Source: Scilla litardierei
Lineage: Eukaryota; Streptophyta; Magnoliopsida; Asparagales; Asparagaceae
Direction of reading: 5' to 3'
Assembly (NCBI GenBank): GCA_030789695.1
Contig: CM061132.1
Span: forward strand, 32,388,418 to 32,452,417
Length of the DNA stretch: 64,000 nucleotides
Shown: positions 53,874 through 64,000 of the stretch, piece by piece
Layout of the letters: each line of letters begins with the position of its first letter
Position numbering within the stretch: the first letter of the stretch is position 1
Translations under genes and position numbers: made by a program
The notes under the pieces: generated by a model
What the model was told of the DNA's origin: nothing
Database searches by the model: none
Seen by the model: the letters and a program-made list of their open reading frames with translations, nothing else

Positions 53874-55897
53874 TGTAAAGACTCGTTTTTTAAAAAGCCC
53901 ATGCTAGGCCCATATCCCCACCGGCCCATTTTCCTTTAACATAACCCCCCTCCACTATCTCTCTTTCCTCCTCTCATTTCCTACCACACGTTCATTATCC
54001 CGACCCGAGCCCTCGTTCTCTTCTTCATAAGCGATCGAAGCAGCGATCGACGGCTTCGATTCGAAACCCTCACCCGATATCTCTCCTCTCGCACGATGGA
54101 GACCCGACCCGTCCCTCTTTCATCTCACACGCGTGACGTATAACAAGCAGCAGCGGACGAAAAAAGGGTTTTCGAAACCCTAGCCGATCTAATCTCACGT
54201 CGCGCGGATTCTTCGGGATTCTCGATTCGATAAGATTTCTCTTCCTCTCTCTCCCCCCTATTTATACGCAATGATTCTAGGGTTTCTCCCTTGCGAAAAA
54301 TTGTTTTCCTCTTCCAAAACTTCTGATTGGGTTTCGATTCCTTCTCTGATTTTTTGAGACCTCTCGGCTTGGTTTTTCTACGTCATCGGTAAACCTTATT
54401 TGCCTTAAATTTCAATTATTTCCTTCATGCTTTCGAATCTATGGAAGAATTAGGGTTTCGGGAATTTTGTGATAGGAAATGATGATTCGTTATTGTAAAA
54501 AGGGATTTTCATCCCTTATGATAGAAAAGGCATCATACGAGCGTGGCGGCACCTTTGCCGCATCTTCGTAAATAACGATTTGGGATTATTGGGCACTAGG
54601 GTTGGCCGTCGGGCTTTTTCCTCCTTACCAGGGTGCTCGGTTGGTTGTTGGTTTGCGGTTTTATCTTCCTGTTAGTTTCTGTGGCTTGTGGCTTAAGGTG
54701 ATTGGCGGCAGTTTGTTTATAATCACTGTTTGTGTAGACCCCCCCCCCGCTTAGTTCATTATATGCCATTTTTAATATGTGCGAGTAGATCTGAATGTTC
54801 GGTAGCATATTTTTGCTAATTTGTGGGATTTTAAAAGAGATTAGTCCATGGCCCTATTTTCAGAAATTGTTGGAAAATTCCCTTGAACTGGTAAACCCTA
54901 GAAACCTATCACGGATGCCTAAAATACGAATCTGATCCTAAAGTTGTAATTCCTTTATTTATGATTTAATTTCAGTTTTTAATTGTTTAACGTCTCGATT
55001 GATTAAATGACTTGTAGTGGAATGTGTAGCGATTTTCCTTACTTTAGAAATTGATAGAAATTGATTGCTAGGGTTGTTACGGTTAAAGAATAAACTCTGT
55101 AATTAAAATTGTGCCATAAAGTCATTGTTTGCGAAATATTGTTACATTGGACCTGTTGCTATTGACATAATAGTTTTGTGCACTTTTCTTCCTACAAAGT
55201 TTTTAAAGGATAGAATTAGCGAATAATTGAAATAGACACTGAAATAGTTAGAACGACACTGGGTTTTGGGAACTTATAATTAAAGTTAGAAAGAGTGACG
55301 AAGACTACGCTCATTGACAGAACTGAATGACTTGACTAGGTTCCTTTGATAATATCTTGGACCAATAAATTTAGGGCACATACGAGCTCACCTGTGAATC
55401 CCGAGTTTGTTCTTTAACCCGATCTTTCCATTTACATTATGAGTATAATAAAAAATGAAATATTTTAGTTAGGTAGTTATAGTCTAGTGCTTAGTGTTGG
55501 TGACTTGTTTAGGACTAGGGTTGTAGAAAGTTATAATTGTTATTTATCGTAAATATCGTTTACTTTATCCTTTCAAATGTTTTCTCGACAGAGACTGAAC
55601 CAGAGTACAAAGAGGCTCTAGCTTTTGAGGAGTCCGAATTCCCAGTGCAGAGCGCTAATTTTTGAGACGAAGATTAGTAAGGAGAGTGTTTTTCTTTTGT
55701 TTAGTTGCTTTCTTTATTGTTGAGAAATAAAGACTAGTAGTTTCCCTTTTGTTATGCTTTTATAACTCTTTGAAGGATGAATAAAGCTATCTCTTTTATG
55801 AAATTTTCTGTTAGCTCTATTCTGTTTTCACTGGAACATTGCAGGGCCTGCACACAAATAACAAAAAAGTAATGATACCCGGAAACGGGGCGTAACA
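53874..55897 (+). mobile_element. solo LTR of Tekay/Del-like chromovirus
   Basis: 2,024 bp starting TGTAAAGACTC and ending GGGGCGTAACA with CAGTG on both sides. TATA-like ctatttatac at 54259-54268. GC-rich leader in the first 400 bp. No internal genes. Left by recombination between two LTRs of an element that landed in the RT-RNase H of the older chromovirus. Different subfamily from 12773-15694. Confidence 0.9.
54259..54268 (+). promoter_or_regulatory. solo LTR TATA-like box
   Basis: ctatttatac, about 390 bp into the LTR, followed by a ctagggttt block (54281-54289). Confidence 0.45.
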
Positions 55898-55902
55898 CAG
55901 TG

Positions 55903-56713
55903 ATTGGGGACATGATAGTGCTAAACCCCGCTATGAATCGACGGTAGAATGTGGCTAACCCATGAAAACTCTTAACCTCGTGTAGGTTACGGGGTTCGGG
56001 CCAATCTACTATCGCTTGGATCTTTTGGGGATCCGCACGCACTCCCTGTGAGGAAACAACAAAACCTAAGAAGATGACGCTATCAGTCAAGAAGGAACAC
56101 TTCTTAAGGTTTGCATAAAGGCTCTCTCTCCTCAGAGTAATGCATACCTGCCGCAGGTGATCTATGTGTGGCTCCCTAGAGCGGGTTATATATAAGGATA
56201 TCATCAAAGTAAACGACTAAAAAATTTCCTCATGAATGGTCGTAATACTTGAGTCATCACTCTCTTGAATGTGCTAGGGGCATTGGATATGCCAAAAGGC
56301 ATGACCATCCACTCATATAAACCATCCTTCGTTTTGAAGGTCATTATCCATTCGTCTCCTGGGCGGACTCTAATCTGATGATAGACACTCTTAAGATCAA
56401 TCTTTGAAAAAATTGTAGTGCCAGGCATCATATCAAGCATGTCATCGAGCCTAGGGATAGGAAAACAATACTTGACTGTGATCTTGTTAATGGCACGACT
56501 ATCCACGCACATTCTCTATGACCCATCTTTTTGGGGTGTGAGGAGAGCTGACACTGCACATGGGCTCAAACTTTCTCTGGTAAAACCTTTGGCTAACAAT
56601 TCGTCAACTTGCCTTTTCAACTCAGCATGCTCATTAGGGTTCATCTGGTAATGAGTCAAGTTGGGAAGTGTAGCTCCTGGGACTAAGTCTATGGCGTGTT
56701 GAACATCACGCAT
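55903..56713 (-). pseudogene. pol: gypsy reverse transcriptase relic
   Basis: Leftward: 56713-56516 ([26 protein letters not shown]), TAG at 56513-56515 where relatives have Trp, 56512-56204 ([45 protein letters not shown]). A shift in a T run (56218-56223) precedes the catalytic Y-F-D-D-I (56185-56205). 56200-55905 continues ([43 protein letters not shown]) until the CAGTG edge. Core catalytic Asp residues present; two breaks disable it. Confidence 0.85.
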
Positions 56714-56972
56714 GGGTGGAAGACAGTCTGGGAGGTATTAGGGAAAATGCCACAGAATTCCTTAATTATTGGCGTTTATCTCTTCTGGGATCTGCTCCTG
56801 ACTAATCTCACAAATCTCCCTCGCAACTAAGGCATACATGACTGAGTCCTTTCTTACTTCTCTTTTCAGCTCCTTAGGACTAATAATATGTAAACTCTAG
56901 CCTTTAGTTGCTTCTTTCTTTTCAAGAGCGATCATCTTGGGTTGTATGGGATTCAGCTTGATTTTCTTGCTT

Positions 56973-57378
56973 TCATGTGTAAATGTGTAAATGTACACGA
57001 GTTCGAGCGACCGAAAATCGTGACATCCATATCAAAAAAAGCCAAGGCCTCCCCAAGATGATATGACCAACATCCATGGGCAGCACATCGCACCAAATCT
57101 TGTCCTTATATGATCCAAACTGAATAGGGACAAGGCATCTCTCTTTGATGCCAATGGATATCCACACATGATACCTTATAAGGACTATGGTGTGGGACTG
57201 GCTGTAGACCTATGCGGGTAACGAGCTTAGATGACACAGCATTTATGCAACTCCCACTATCAATGATCCCATTACTATGCTTGTCACCATACGTCACAAA
57301 GGTGTGAAAGATCGCAGTCTGACGCCAGTCATCGCTCTTTTTGACTTGAGCCAGGGCACAACGTACAACGCTAAGCAT
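56973..57378 (-). pseudogene. pol: gypsy protease relic
   Basis: 57378-57106 contains NGIIDSGSCINAVSS, the aspartic protease site (D-S-G) with FHTFVTYGDK before it. A shift near 57170 leads to 57167-56973 (RCLVPIQFGSYKDKIWCDV, GHIILGRPWLF), the second half with the GRPWL motif. Confidence 0.85.
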
Positions 57379-57539
57379 AGGGTTTTCAGAGCATGTATCG
57401 ATAAGCTCTACTCGCGGGGGTATGCTCTGAATACAACCTAGTCTAGCCGATTCTTCATCGGTCTCGTAACATGCCTCACCTGGCTCATAAACTTCTTCCT
57501 ACTCATCTATTTGATCATCTTCCTCAGGATCGTGTACTA

Positions 57540-58669
57540 ATAAGGCCTTGGAAGGGCAGCTTCCTGCGAAGTGACCAAAACCTTGACACTTGTAACATTG
57601 GGTTCGTGGACCGGCTCTAGAAGACTCACCCATAATTCTTTTTTCTTTGTCACTCATATGGGTGGTGGGTTTCGGATCTGATCTAGACTGGGATTGACCA
57701 TGGGGTGGCTGCTACCGGCTGGTGCTGGCCGATGCGACAACTCTCATGGATCGTAGCACCTAGCAACCGGGGCTTGATGAAAGCTATCAATATCCGGTAC
57801 GATATGATAAGCCTGCTCAAGTGTGTGGACCTCACGGAGGATAAGCTCCTTTTGTAGGTCAGGTCTAAGGCGTAGGTCAGGTCTAAGGCTAGCCCTAAAC
57901 CTATACAAGGTCACACTCACATCTTCCCTCACGTTGCATCTCATCATGTATTCGTCAAACTTATCGACGTACAAACGAACTGACCCACTATCCTGAGTAA
58001 GATTCTACCACTGGTCAAGGAGTCGTTGGTGATATGATGTGTGTAATACTTCTCCTTCAGCTTCTCTTTCATCTCATCCCACATGCCTATGGGCTCTTAC
58101 CTACCCTAGACCAACATGGGCTCAACATTCTGCCAATATAACTTGGCATGTCCAATAAGCTTCATCCTCGCAAACCTCACTTTTCTTTCCTCAGACATAT
58201 CATACCATCCAAAGTAATGATCCATATCGGCCATCCAATCAATAAAAGTCTGGGGTTTCAGGCGGCCATCAAAAGTGGGTGTGTCTACCTTAATACCCTT
58301 GATCACACTTTCGTCTCGGTCACGTCGGTCGTGACGGGGTCTCTCTCTAGATCGCCTAGGTGGGCTAGGCGTGTCTTTGTCACGGTAGGGTCTCTCTAGA
58401 TCGCCTAGGTGGGCTAGGCGTCCGACTGTCATGACGGGGCCTCTCTCTAGATCGCCTGGGTGGGCTAGGCGTACTATGTGCATGTGAACCCTCATCTGAC
58501 TGGTGTTCTCTACGCGTAGCACTCGATCTAGACACTCGCAAGACTCAGATCTACCTTTCCGAACTTGGATTTCTAAAGCAGCTAACCGGTTAATGACATC
58601 TCTTAGTGTAGGTTGGTCAGCATCCATGATATTAGACGTCTGATAAATTCTGCTGCCACGTGTGATCAT
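57540..58669 (-). pseudogene. gag: chromovirus gag
   Basis: Starts at ATG 58669. An N-terminal region includes a three-copy minisatellite encoding AHxGDLER repeats (58340-58480). The gag core VDTPTFDGRLKPQTFIDW, DHYFGWYDMSEERKVRFARM and AKLYWQNVE follow near 58120-58300. Piece 57974-57744 (VDKFDEYMMRCNVRED) continues it in another frame; a duplication gives DLRLRPDLRLRPDL (57860-57895). A zinc knuckle C-Y-K-C-x4-H-x4-C lies near 57560-57605. Shifts near 58000 and 57700. Confidence 0.8.
58340..58475. repeat. three-copy minisatellite in gag
   Basis: 'ctctagatcgcctaggtgggctaggcg' at about 58345, 58393 and 58446; spacing about 50 bp. It adds repeats to the charged N-terminal gag region. Confidence 0.9.
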
Positions 58670-59280
58670 GCAATGTAACTACTTCTAAATGTTGAACACC
58701 TAATTAATGCTTTTTTTGTTTAATGAATATAGATGAGATGTTAATGCAACTAATGCAACTTCTTATATGATGCAGGTGATTGAAAGGGAGCTCAACTAGC
58801 AAAAGTCAATACGCAATTCAAATTCAAGTCATATGTAGTTCTCACAGTAACTTCAAATATTTTAATTTGGAGAAGGTAATGATAATTAGTGAGCCGTAAT
58901 GTAACTATTCAATTTTCTTAATAAAAATAATTCTTGTATCACTGTGGTAGCAAATTGAAGCTCTTCTATTAATATCAAATTTTATGGCTCTAGGCAAAAA
59001 AAATGTGGTCATATGGTTAGTTTGTTTACAAAGAGGGCTAGCAACAACGTAGCAATAAGTGGCTAATGAAAATTCACAGCAAATCGTCACGTAAGGAAGA
59101 TGAACAGGTCCAAGTAAGATGGCAGCGCGTCCGTGGTTGAGTTCTCTAAGTACCGATGTGAACCATTTTGAATTTGGACTCCGAACGAACATGAAATCAC
59201 CAAAATACGAAGACTGCGAAGAAAATATTCTGAAAATAGCAGAAAATTGGCTAAAATAGGAACGGCTCACTGTTGAGCCG
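58670..59280. other. AT-rich insert in leader
   Basis: No gene. AT-rich sequence between gag ATG and the GC-rich leader; may be a foreign insertion or normal spacer. The 121-codon minus ORF (58905-59270) has no recognisable domain. Confidence 0.35.
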
Positions 59281-59985
59281 TTGACCAGTCAACGGCTCGC
59301 GGCTCGACTCGACGACTTGGCTCGGCGGCTCGGCTCGGGATCGGCTCGACAGCTCGGCTCGGGATCGGCTCGGCTCGCGGCTTCGGCTTTGGCTCAGCTC
59401 CTCTTCGTAAACGACTCAACGGAGCCAAACTGTAACGCAATGGCGCCGTGGTGGTTTTCCGGTGACTCCGACATCGGATCGCCGCGGGCTTTGTCGAGGT
59501 CGCCCGAGAGGATGACAAAGGGGGGCTATCAACGCCGGTGGTTGCCGGAGATGGCACCGACGTGCGAAGTAAGGGGCACCGGCGTTGATTTGCTGGTCTG
59601 CTGGGCACCGTTGGAGCAATGGTGTCTTCTGATGGGGTCATCGAGACTGCTGGAGAGGCCGGATCTGGTGGATCTAGTGGATTTCGTTGATGGAGAGCCC
59701 AGATCTGGCCTCCGATGGTGCCATCGGCGTGAGATCTGTGGATGCGGGGCTTCGGCGGATGTGTGATGAAGACGCGACGGCGACGGCGATGATCCTGGGG
59801 GCCACGGGAGGTGGCGGAATGGAGCAGTGGTTGCGGAAGATGAGGCTAGGGTGGGTTCTGTTAGGTGCAAGATAATAGCATCTGAAACTAGTTTTGGGTT
59901 TTTGGCTGGAAAGTAGCGGCTAGGGAGTAGAGTTAGGGTTTGGAAAAAGTTGGAAGAATAGAATCGTTTGGCATTGATACCAATT
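59281..59985 (-). other. GC-rich chromovirus leader
   Basis: GC-rich 700 bp between the primer site and the AT-rich insert. 59290-59400 is a ggctcg/cggctcgg microsatellite. Long frames on both strands are low-complexity (Ser/Pro/Arg) with no domain. Could include a captured host exon; not shown. Confidence 0.5.
59970..59983 (-). promoter_or_regulatory. primer binding site, chromovirus
   Basis: ggcattgataccaa; the minus strand reads TTGGTATCAATGCC, sharing TGGTATCA with the initiator-Met primer site. Three bases before the LTR. Confidence 0.6.
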
Positions 59986-60315
59986 TGATATAGAACACAA
60001 ACGATTTTAGGGTTTTGAAAAAGAAAATAACTTGGTTTCACACCAAGGATCCAAGGCTTCACACTAAGGTGAGAACCTTTCACAGATTTGAGGGAAAATT
60101 TGATCTCAAGCTTTTCATTGATTAAAAACATCACAATACATGGCTTTAAATAGCTTTACAATCCATCAACCCTTACATTTACCCAATGTGGGACTAAACC
60201 AAAGAAACAAATAAAGATGCGAAATTCAGATATCAAGTGGGCTTGGGCCCATCCAATCGAACTAGGCTGGGGATCACGATGTCGTCTACGCGTGTAAACC
60301 CTGATGTCCACATCA
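59986..60315 (-). repeat. 5' LTR of the chromovirus
   Basis: TGATATAGAAC ... CCACATCA, 330 bp, partner of 51577-51907. TATA-like ctatttaaag on minus at 60142-60153. Confidence 0.85.
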
Positions 60316-60851
60316 CTTGCACTACAACTTTTCATATTTGCACTTAAAATTATTTTAAACTAATATTAACTAATAACAACTAATATTACAAAAATAATGA
60401 TACATAATAATATTAACTAATATTTCTGAATTATGTTGAGTGATAATTCTTAGTAATTCTTAGTTATTGGTCAATTTCATGGATCTTATGTATGCTCGTT
60501 ATTTTTATTTCATGATAATTTTAATTTTATTGTTATTATTTAGTTGTAACTTTATCATTATATGTCACAATTTATTTTAATGTTCATTGGGTAGACGTTA
60601 CAAATTAGTTAAATTTCATTGTTAAAAGTTAGAGATAATACTAAATGTATAGAAATAATGGTATATATCTAAAAATTTAATTTTTCAAAATTACATTGTA
60701 GCAAATTTTGCATTGTGTTAATTTAGTATACAATTAGCATTAAGATAATTTAATAAAAGAGTTGGTATCATAATTAGTTAATTTAAATAGTGTAACTTTA
60801 TCGGACAATTAACCTATTATATGTTGTCTTTAGTTATAAACATTAACAAAT
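60316..60851. other. AT-rich, no gene seen
   Basis: Many TAATATTAACTAAT-type runs. It precedes the hAT transposase relic and may be its 5' region. Confidence 0.4.
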
Positions 60852-63800
60852 ATGTCTCGGAGAACTCCTAAGAAGAAACAGTTGGATATTGGGTGTACTC
60901 ATGATAAAATGATTGGAAATGACCATATACATGTAAGGTGCAACTATATCGAAAAGAAATGTTGGAGGCATGACTACCTTAAGAACAGTCGATGGAAATG
61001 GCTAAGGATGTGATGACATGCACAGAAATGACGAAAGAAACGCGAGCAGAGATGAAGGCATACATATATTGCCAAAAAGAAAGAAAAGCAAATGTTAAAG
61101 TTTAAAAAGAGGATTAAGGAAGAATTAATGGCTAGGTCTAGGGGCATAAATGAGGATAGGGACGATGAGGATGAAGATGAGGCCTGGGAGAGAGTGATTA
61201 TGAGAGCATGGGAGCAAGCAGACAAGATTATGCCGAAGAAAAATAAGACTTGCCAGCAAAAGAATGTGAGCAAGATCGTCTGGGGCAAACACATGTGATA
61301 CATGTCTTGCTTTTTACCTAATCCGGTTTAGGTAGTTCCAACCCTTTTACTTTAACGACGAAAGTCAAAACCCAAACTTTAAAGACTGAAATAATGGGTG
61401 GTATGAAAAATGTCAAGGGCACTTTCGATAGAAGTGTAGCCAAATTATACTACTACGGCCACATTCCACACAATGTGGCCAATAGTCCATACTATCAGCC
61501 TATGCAGATGCTTTCACGCTAGTCGTGGCGTTCATCCACCCACTGCTTAGGAGCTGTTCCACATATTTAAACATGGAGTTGAGAAAACCAAAGCAAATAT
61601 TAAAAGTTTTATAGCTATCGGGATGGGTATGGTTGCACGTTAATGTGTGATGGTTGAACACAGAATAAAAGGAAAATTATTAATTTTCTTGTGTATTCGA
61701 CCTTAGGGACATTGTTCCTTAACTCAATAAATTCAACCAACAGCTTTCAGAATGATTCATACATATTTGACAAGATGGAAAAATACGTAGAAATAATTAG
61801 AGAATAATGTCGTCCAAGTAGTTACCAACAGAACAAACTACAAATCAGCTAGACATTTGCTGATCTAAAAAAGACATGTATTGCACTTTATGTGTGATAC
61901 ATTGTATTGATCTGATATTTTCTGATATTGCAAAAACAAGAATATCAAAAATATTGTCACGCAAAGTCAAATAGTACCAGTATTTATATGCAATAAAGGT
62001 TGGGTGCTAGCTTAATGAAAAAAGAGACGGTTAAAAGAGTTGATCAGGACTGCAATCACAAGATTTGCAACCCACTTTATTGTATTGGAAGCTATCTACG
62101 TGCATCTGGATGATCCAAAAAGAATGATCACCTCAAGAGACTGGTCTGAAAACTTTCCTAAGCTCAAACCAAATGATGGGACTGTTGCAACTAATGAGTA
62201 CAACATAATGATTACTTCTGACAAGACATCCTTAATGTTATCAACGTATTTGAGCTACTGCTGGAAGTTCTAAGAATGATCGACATTGATTATTAGGACG
62301 AGATGTGTTATTTTTATGAGGCCACAGACCATGTAAAAGAAGAAATAAAAAAGAATATTGATAGAAGATACAGAAAATGATGGAACATGATCAACAAAAT
62401 ATGGGATAAACAGGTACATCAAAATATTCATGTCGTAGGTAAATGCTCTATATTTTTATTTTATTTTCGTTAAACTTAATGTGATACATATCATTTATAT
62501 ACATGTTTTACATGTTATTTTCTGAATCCTCGTTTCCAATACTCTATCATAGCAACAAATGACAATGAGACACTCGTTGGAGTTAAACATGTGATTGAGA
62601 AGTTGAAACCAGCCATATCGAGGCAACGTGAAACTACATTAAGATATTCATGTCGTAAGTAAATACTTTATTTTTTTATTTTTTAGTTAAACTTAATGTG
62701 ATACAAATTATTTATTGACATGTTGTAATTCAGTTACAGGTTATTTTCTGCATCCGCGTTTACTCTACCAAAGACAATGAGATGCCGGTTGGATTTAGAC
62801 AAGTAGTTGAGAGGTTAAAACCAGACATCTTAAGGCAACTTGAAATAGACTGTGAGATAAATGATTTTCAAATATTTTTATTTTGATACATGATTTGATA
62901 CAGTCGTTCACATTCTGAAAGTATACATGATAATTGTATGTAGAGTTATACAGGATTAAAGTTGATGCATTAGCTCCCAAAAGATATGTTTTCCATAAAC
63001 TGCTTTACATTTTTCGACCAATAAAGCTATAAAATAAAACTTTTATAGCTGAATGGTGACCAATCATTGGGAAAGAGCAATCTTCAAATTTTACACGCTT
63101 AATTGTGCATGTTTTAAGCCAAACGATCGCTTCTTCAAACTATGAACGAAACCAGACCACATTCTCACTTATTCACACAAACTAGTAACAGGTTAAACAA
63201 TGAAAAATCTTAAAAAGCTAGTTTATATGCATTATAATATGAGGCTGAGACAGACACTGAATAGAACAACTGATGATCAAGTGATTGTCTTGAATCAAAT
63301 TTTCTACAAGGACGATCAATTGAAGAAAGGGACCAAGAAGACAAAAGACATGTTGCTCGATGAAAGAGACAATCCTTGGTTGAACAAAGCGCTTGCGGAA
63401 GCAGAACGGACAAAAAGCAATCAGCCGCGACCAAGTCGGAGCCAAGTGAATCTCACCTATAAGCGAGAGAAGATAACAAGTCGATGAGAATGAGATGATG
63501 ATTCATCTCCTGATGAACAAGGTCTTACAGATGAAGCTTGTGGTACTTCGAATTACAGAGCTTCGGAATACAATCGTCATACGCAGAAAAGTGAGGACCA
63601 TGCTTATGATACAATGCATTCATATAGGTATAGAGAACATGATAGGCATCATCAAAATAAAGAAAAGAGGAAATGATACCTAGTTAGACAAGCTGATTAT
63701 CACATGTATCAACGTTCTGATTATTATGAAGGTTATGATAATCATGTCATTGATGAATCGTATTACAATGGATATGTAGACAGTCATGATTATTACACAC

Positions 63801-63915
63801 CGTACAGACACTTTGATAGCTATGCAGATTATGATAATCAATACATGTATGGTTCAAATGTCATTGGACAGTCAAGGCAAGTCTTTTATCGAGCTGAGCT
63901 AGCCCTCCGCATATA
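60852..63915 (+). pseudogene. hAT transposase relic
   Basis: Cut-and-paste DNA transposase, decayed. ATG 60852 opens a short basic N-terminus with IHVRCNYIEKKCWRHDYLK (BED-like, zinc Cys/His mostly lost). 61092-61298 has an acidic DRDDEDEDEAWE stretch. 61441-61500 reads AKLLYYGHIPHNVANSPYYQPM, the hAT signature before the catalytic region. 62040-62240 has RTAITRFATHFIVLEAIYVH and MITSRDW; 62320-62415 FYEATDHVKEEIKKNI. 62520-62640 YFLNPRFQYS. The C-terminal dimerisation block KKLVYMHYNMRLRQ is at 63209-63250, then a Tyr-rich tail (63704-63916, YYEGYDNHVIDESYYNGY). Stops and shifts throughout. No terminal inverted repeats located. Confidence 0.75.
62421..62855 (+). repeat. tandem duplication inside hAT relic
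   Basis: 'atattcatgtcgta(g/a)gtaaatgct' at 62424 and 62643, each followed by 'tttattttattttcgttaaacttaatgtgatac' and then 'ggttattttctgaatcctcg / ctgcatccgcg', so a unit of about 215 bp (probable intron plus exon) occurs twice with many differences. Confidence 0.8.
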
Positions 63916-64000
63916 ATAACACGATGATATCATTTTTAAGACCGAAATAGATACAATATTGATATCCACATTACTACTCTGCACCACAACCAGATGAAAA

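Larger units (their letters stand above)
51577..60315 (-). mobile_element. chromovirus (Reina-like) with both LTRs
   Basis: 8.7 kb including a 2-kb insertion. LTRs at 51577-51907 and 59986-60315 differ at about 35-40 positions by hand count. Flanking 5-mers are cttgt (51572-51576) and cttgc (60316-60320), a near-match target duplication. Order on minus: 5' LTR, primer site, GC-rich leader, gag, protease, RT, RNase H, integrase, chromodomain, purine tract, 3' LTR. A Ty3/gypsy chromovirus by gene order and chromodomain; short LTRs suggest Reina. Not intact. Confidence 0.9.

Noticed and set aside
59281..60134. 161-, 124- and 201-codon ORFs
   Set aside because: GC-rich microsatellite leader of the chromovirus; frames overlap on opposite strands. 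A captured host exon was considered but nothing supports it.
1..64000. CRISPR arrays, bacterial operons, riboswitches, tRNA genes
   Set aside because: Regular repeats here are tandem or palindromic repeats of retroelements; the tRNA-like matches are primer binding sites only, with no cloverleaf nearby.

Overview
The window is plant nuclear DNA: AT-rich, without any bacterial-type gene layout, and made almost entirely of nested, broken transposable elements. A flowering plant is the best fit. It holds Ty1/copia, Ty3/gypsy (chromovirus, Athila-like, Tat-like), L1-type LINE and hAT relics. Their primer sites match initiator-tRNA-Met or, for the Athila-like element, probably tRNA-Asp. One leader carries TTTAGGG-type telomere motifs. 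I recognise no tRNA, rRNA, CRISPR or bacterial gene. The species cannot be named from this sequence.

Layout, left to right. 1-3844 (+): 3' half of a copia element (RT/RNase H, a decayed downstream ORF, 3' LTR). 3845-5894 (+): 3' end and LTR of a gypsy element. 5965-9247 (-): copia with 5' LTR. 9248-9359: Tat-like LTR scrap. 9360-12772 (+): gag-only Athila-like element. 12773-15694 (+): large chromovirus (Tekay/Del-type) LTR. 17822-18240: AT microsatellite and a MITE-like block. 18247-20925 (+): 5'-truncated LINE. 21373-29787 (-): the best copia element, with 5' LTR, gag, pol and an extra ORF after pol carrying a putative plant transposon-protein domain, split at a 23-base G run. 29788-31914 (+): non-coding, tandem-repeat-rich Tat-like 3' end. 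31915-39310 (-): several copia fragments and LTRs interleaved. 39316-39666: compound palindrome. 42962-44320 (+): copia 5' LTR joined head-on to a copia element at 44320-47235 (-), which keeps a 693-codon gag-protease-integrase ORF. 49266-49564 (-): two exons that look like the end of a host gene. 49838-50560 (-): copia RNase H plus a 188-bp LTR. 51577-60315 (-): nearly complete chromovirus with chromodomain, both LTRs and a near-matching target duplication, interrupted by a 2-kb solo LTR (53874-55897) with a perfect duplication. 60852-63915 (+): decayed hAT transposase.

The retroelement genes are parts of the copy-and-paste cycle (capsid/gag, protease, integrase, reverse transcriptase, RNase H). 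Nearly all are disabled by stops, by frameshifts often in homopolymers, or by truncation. Several copia LTRs and internal regions share arrays of a short palindrome around GTCGAC, often decayed at its CpG. One LTR has an analogous but different palindrome. The most unusual structures are these arrays, the extra domain-bearing ORF downstream of pol, and the 350-bp compound palindrome. Everything here is read by eye; lineage names rest on remembered motif similarity, not on searches.
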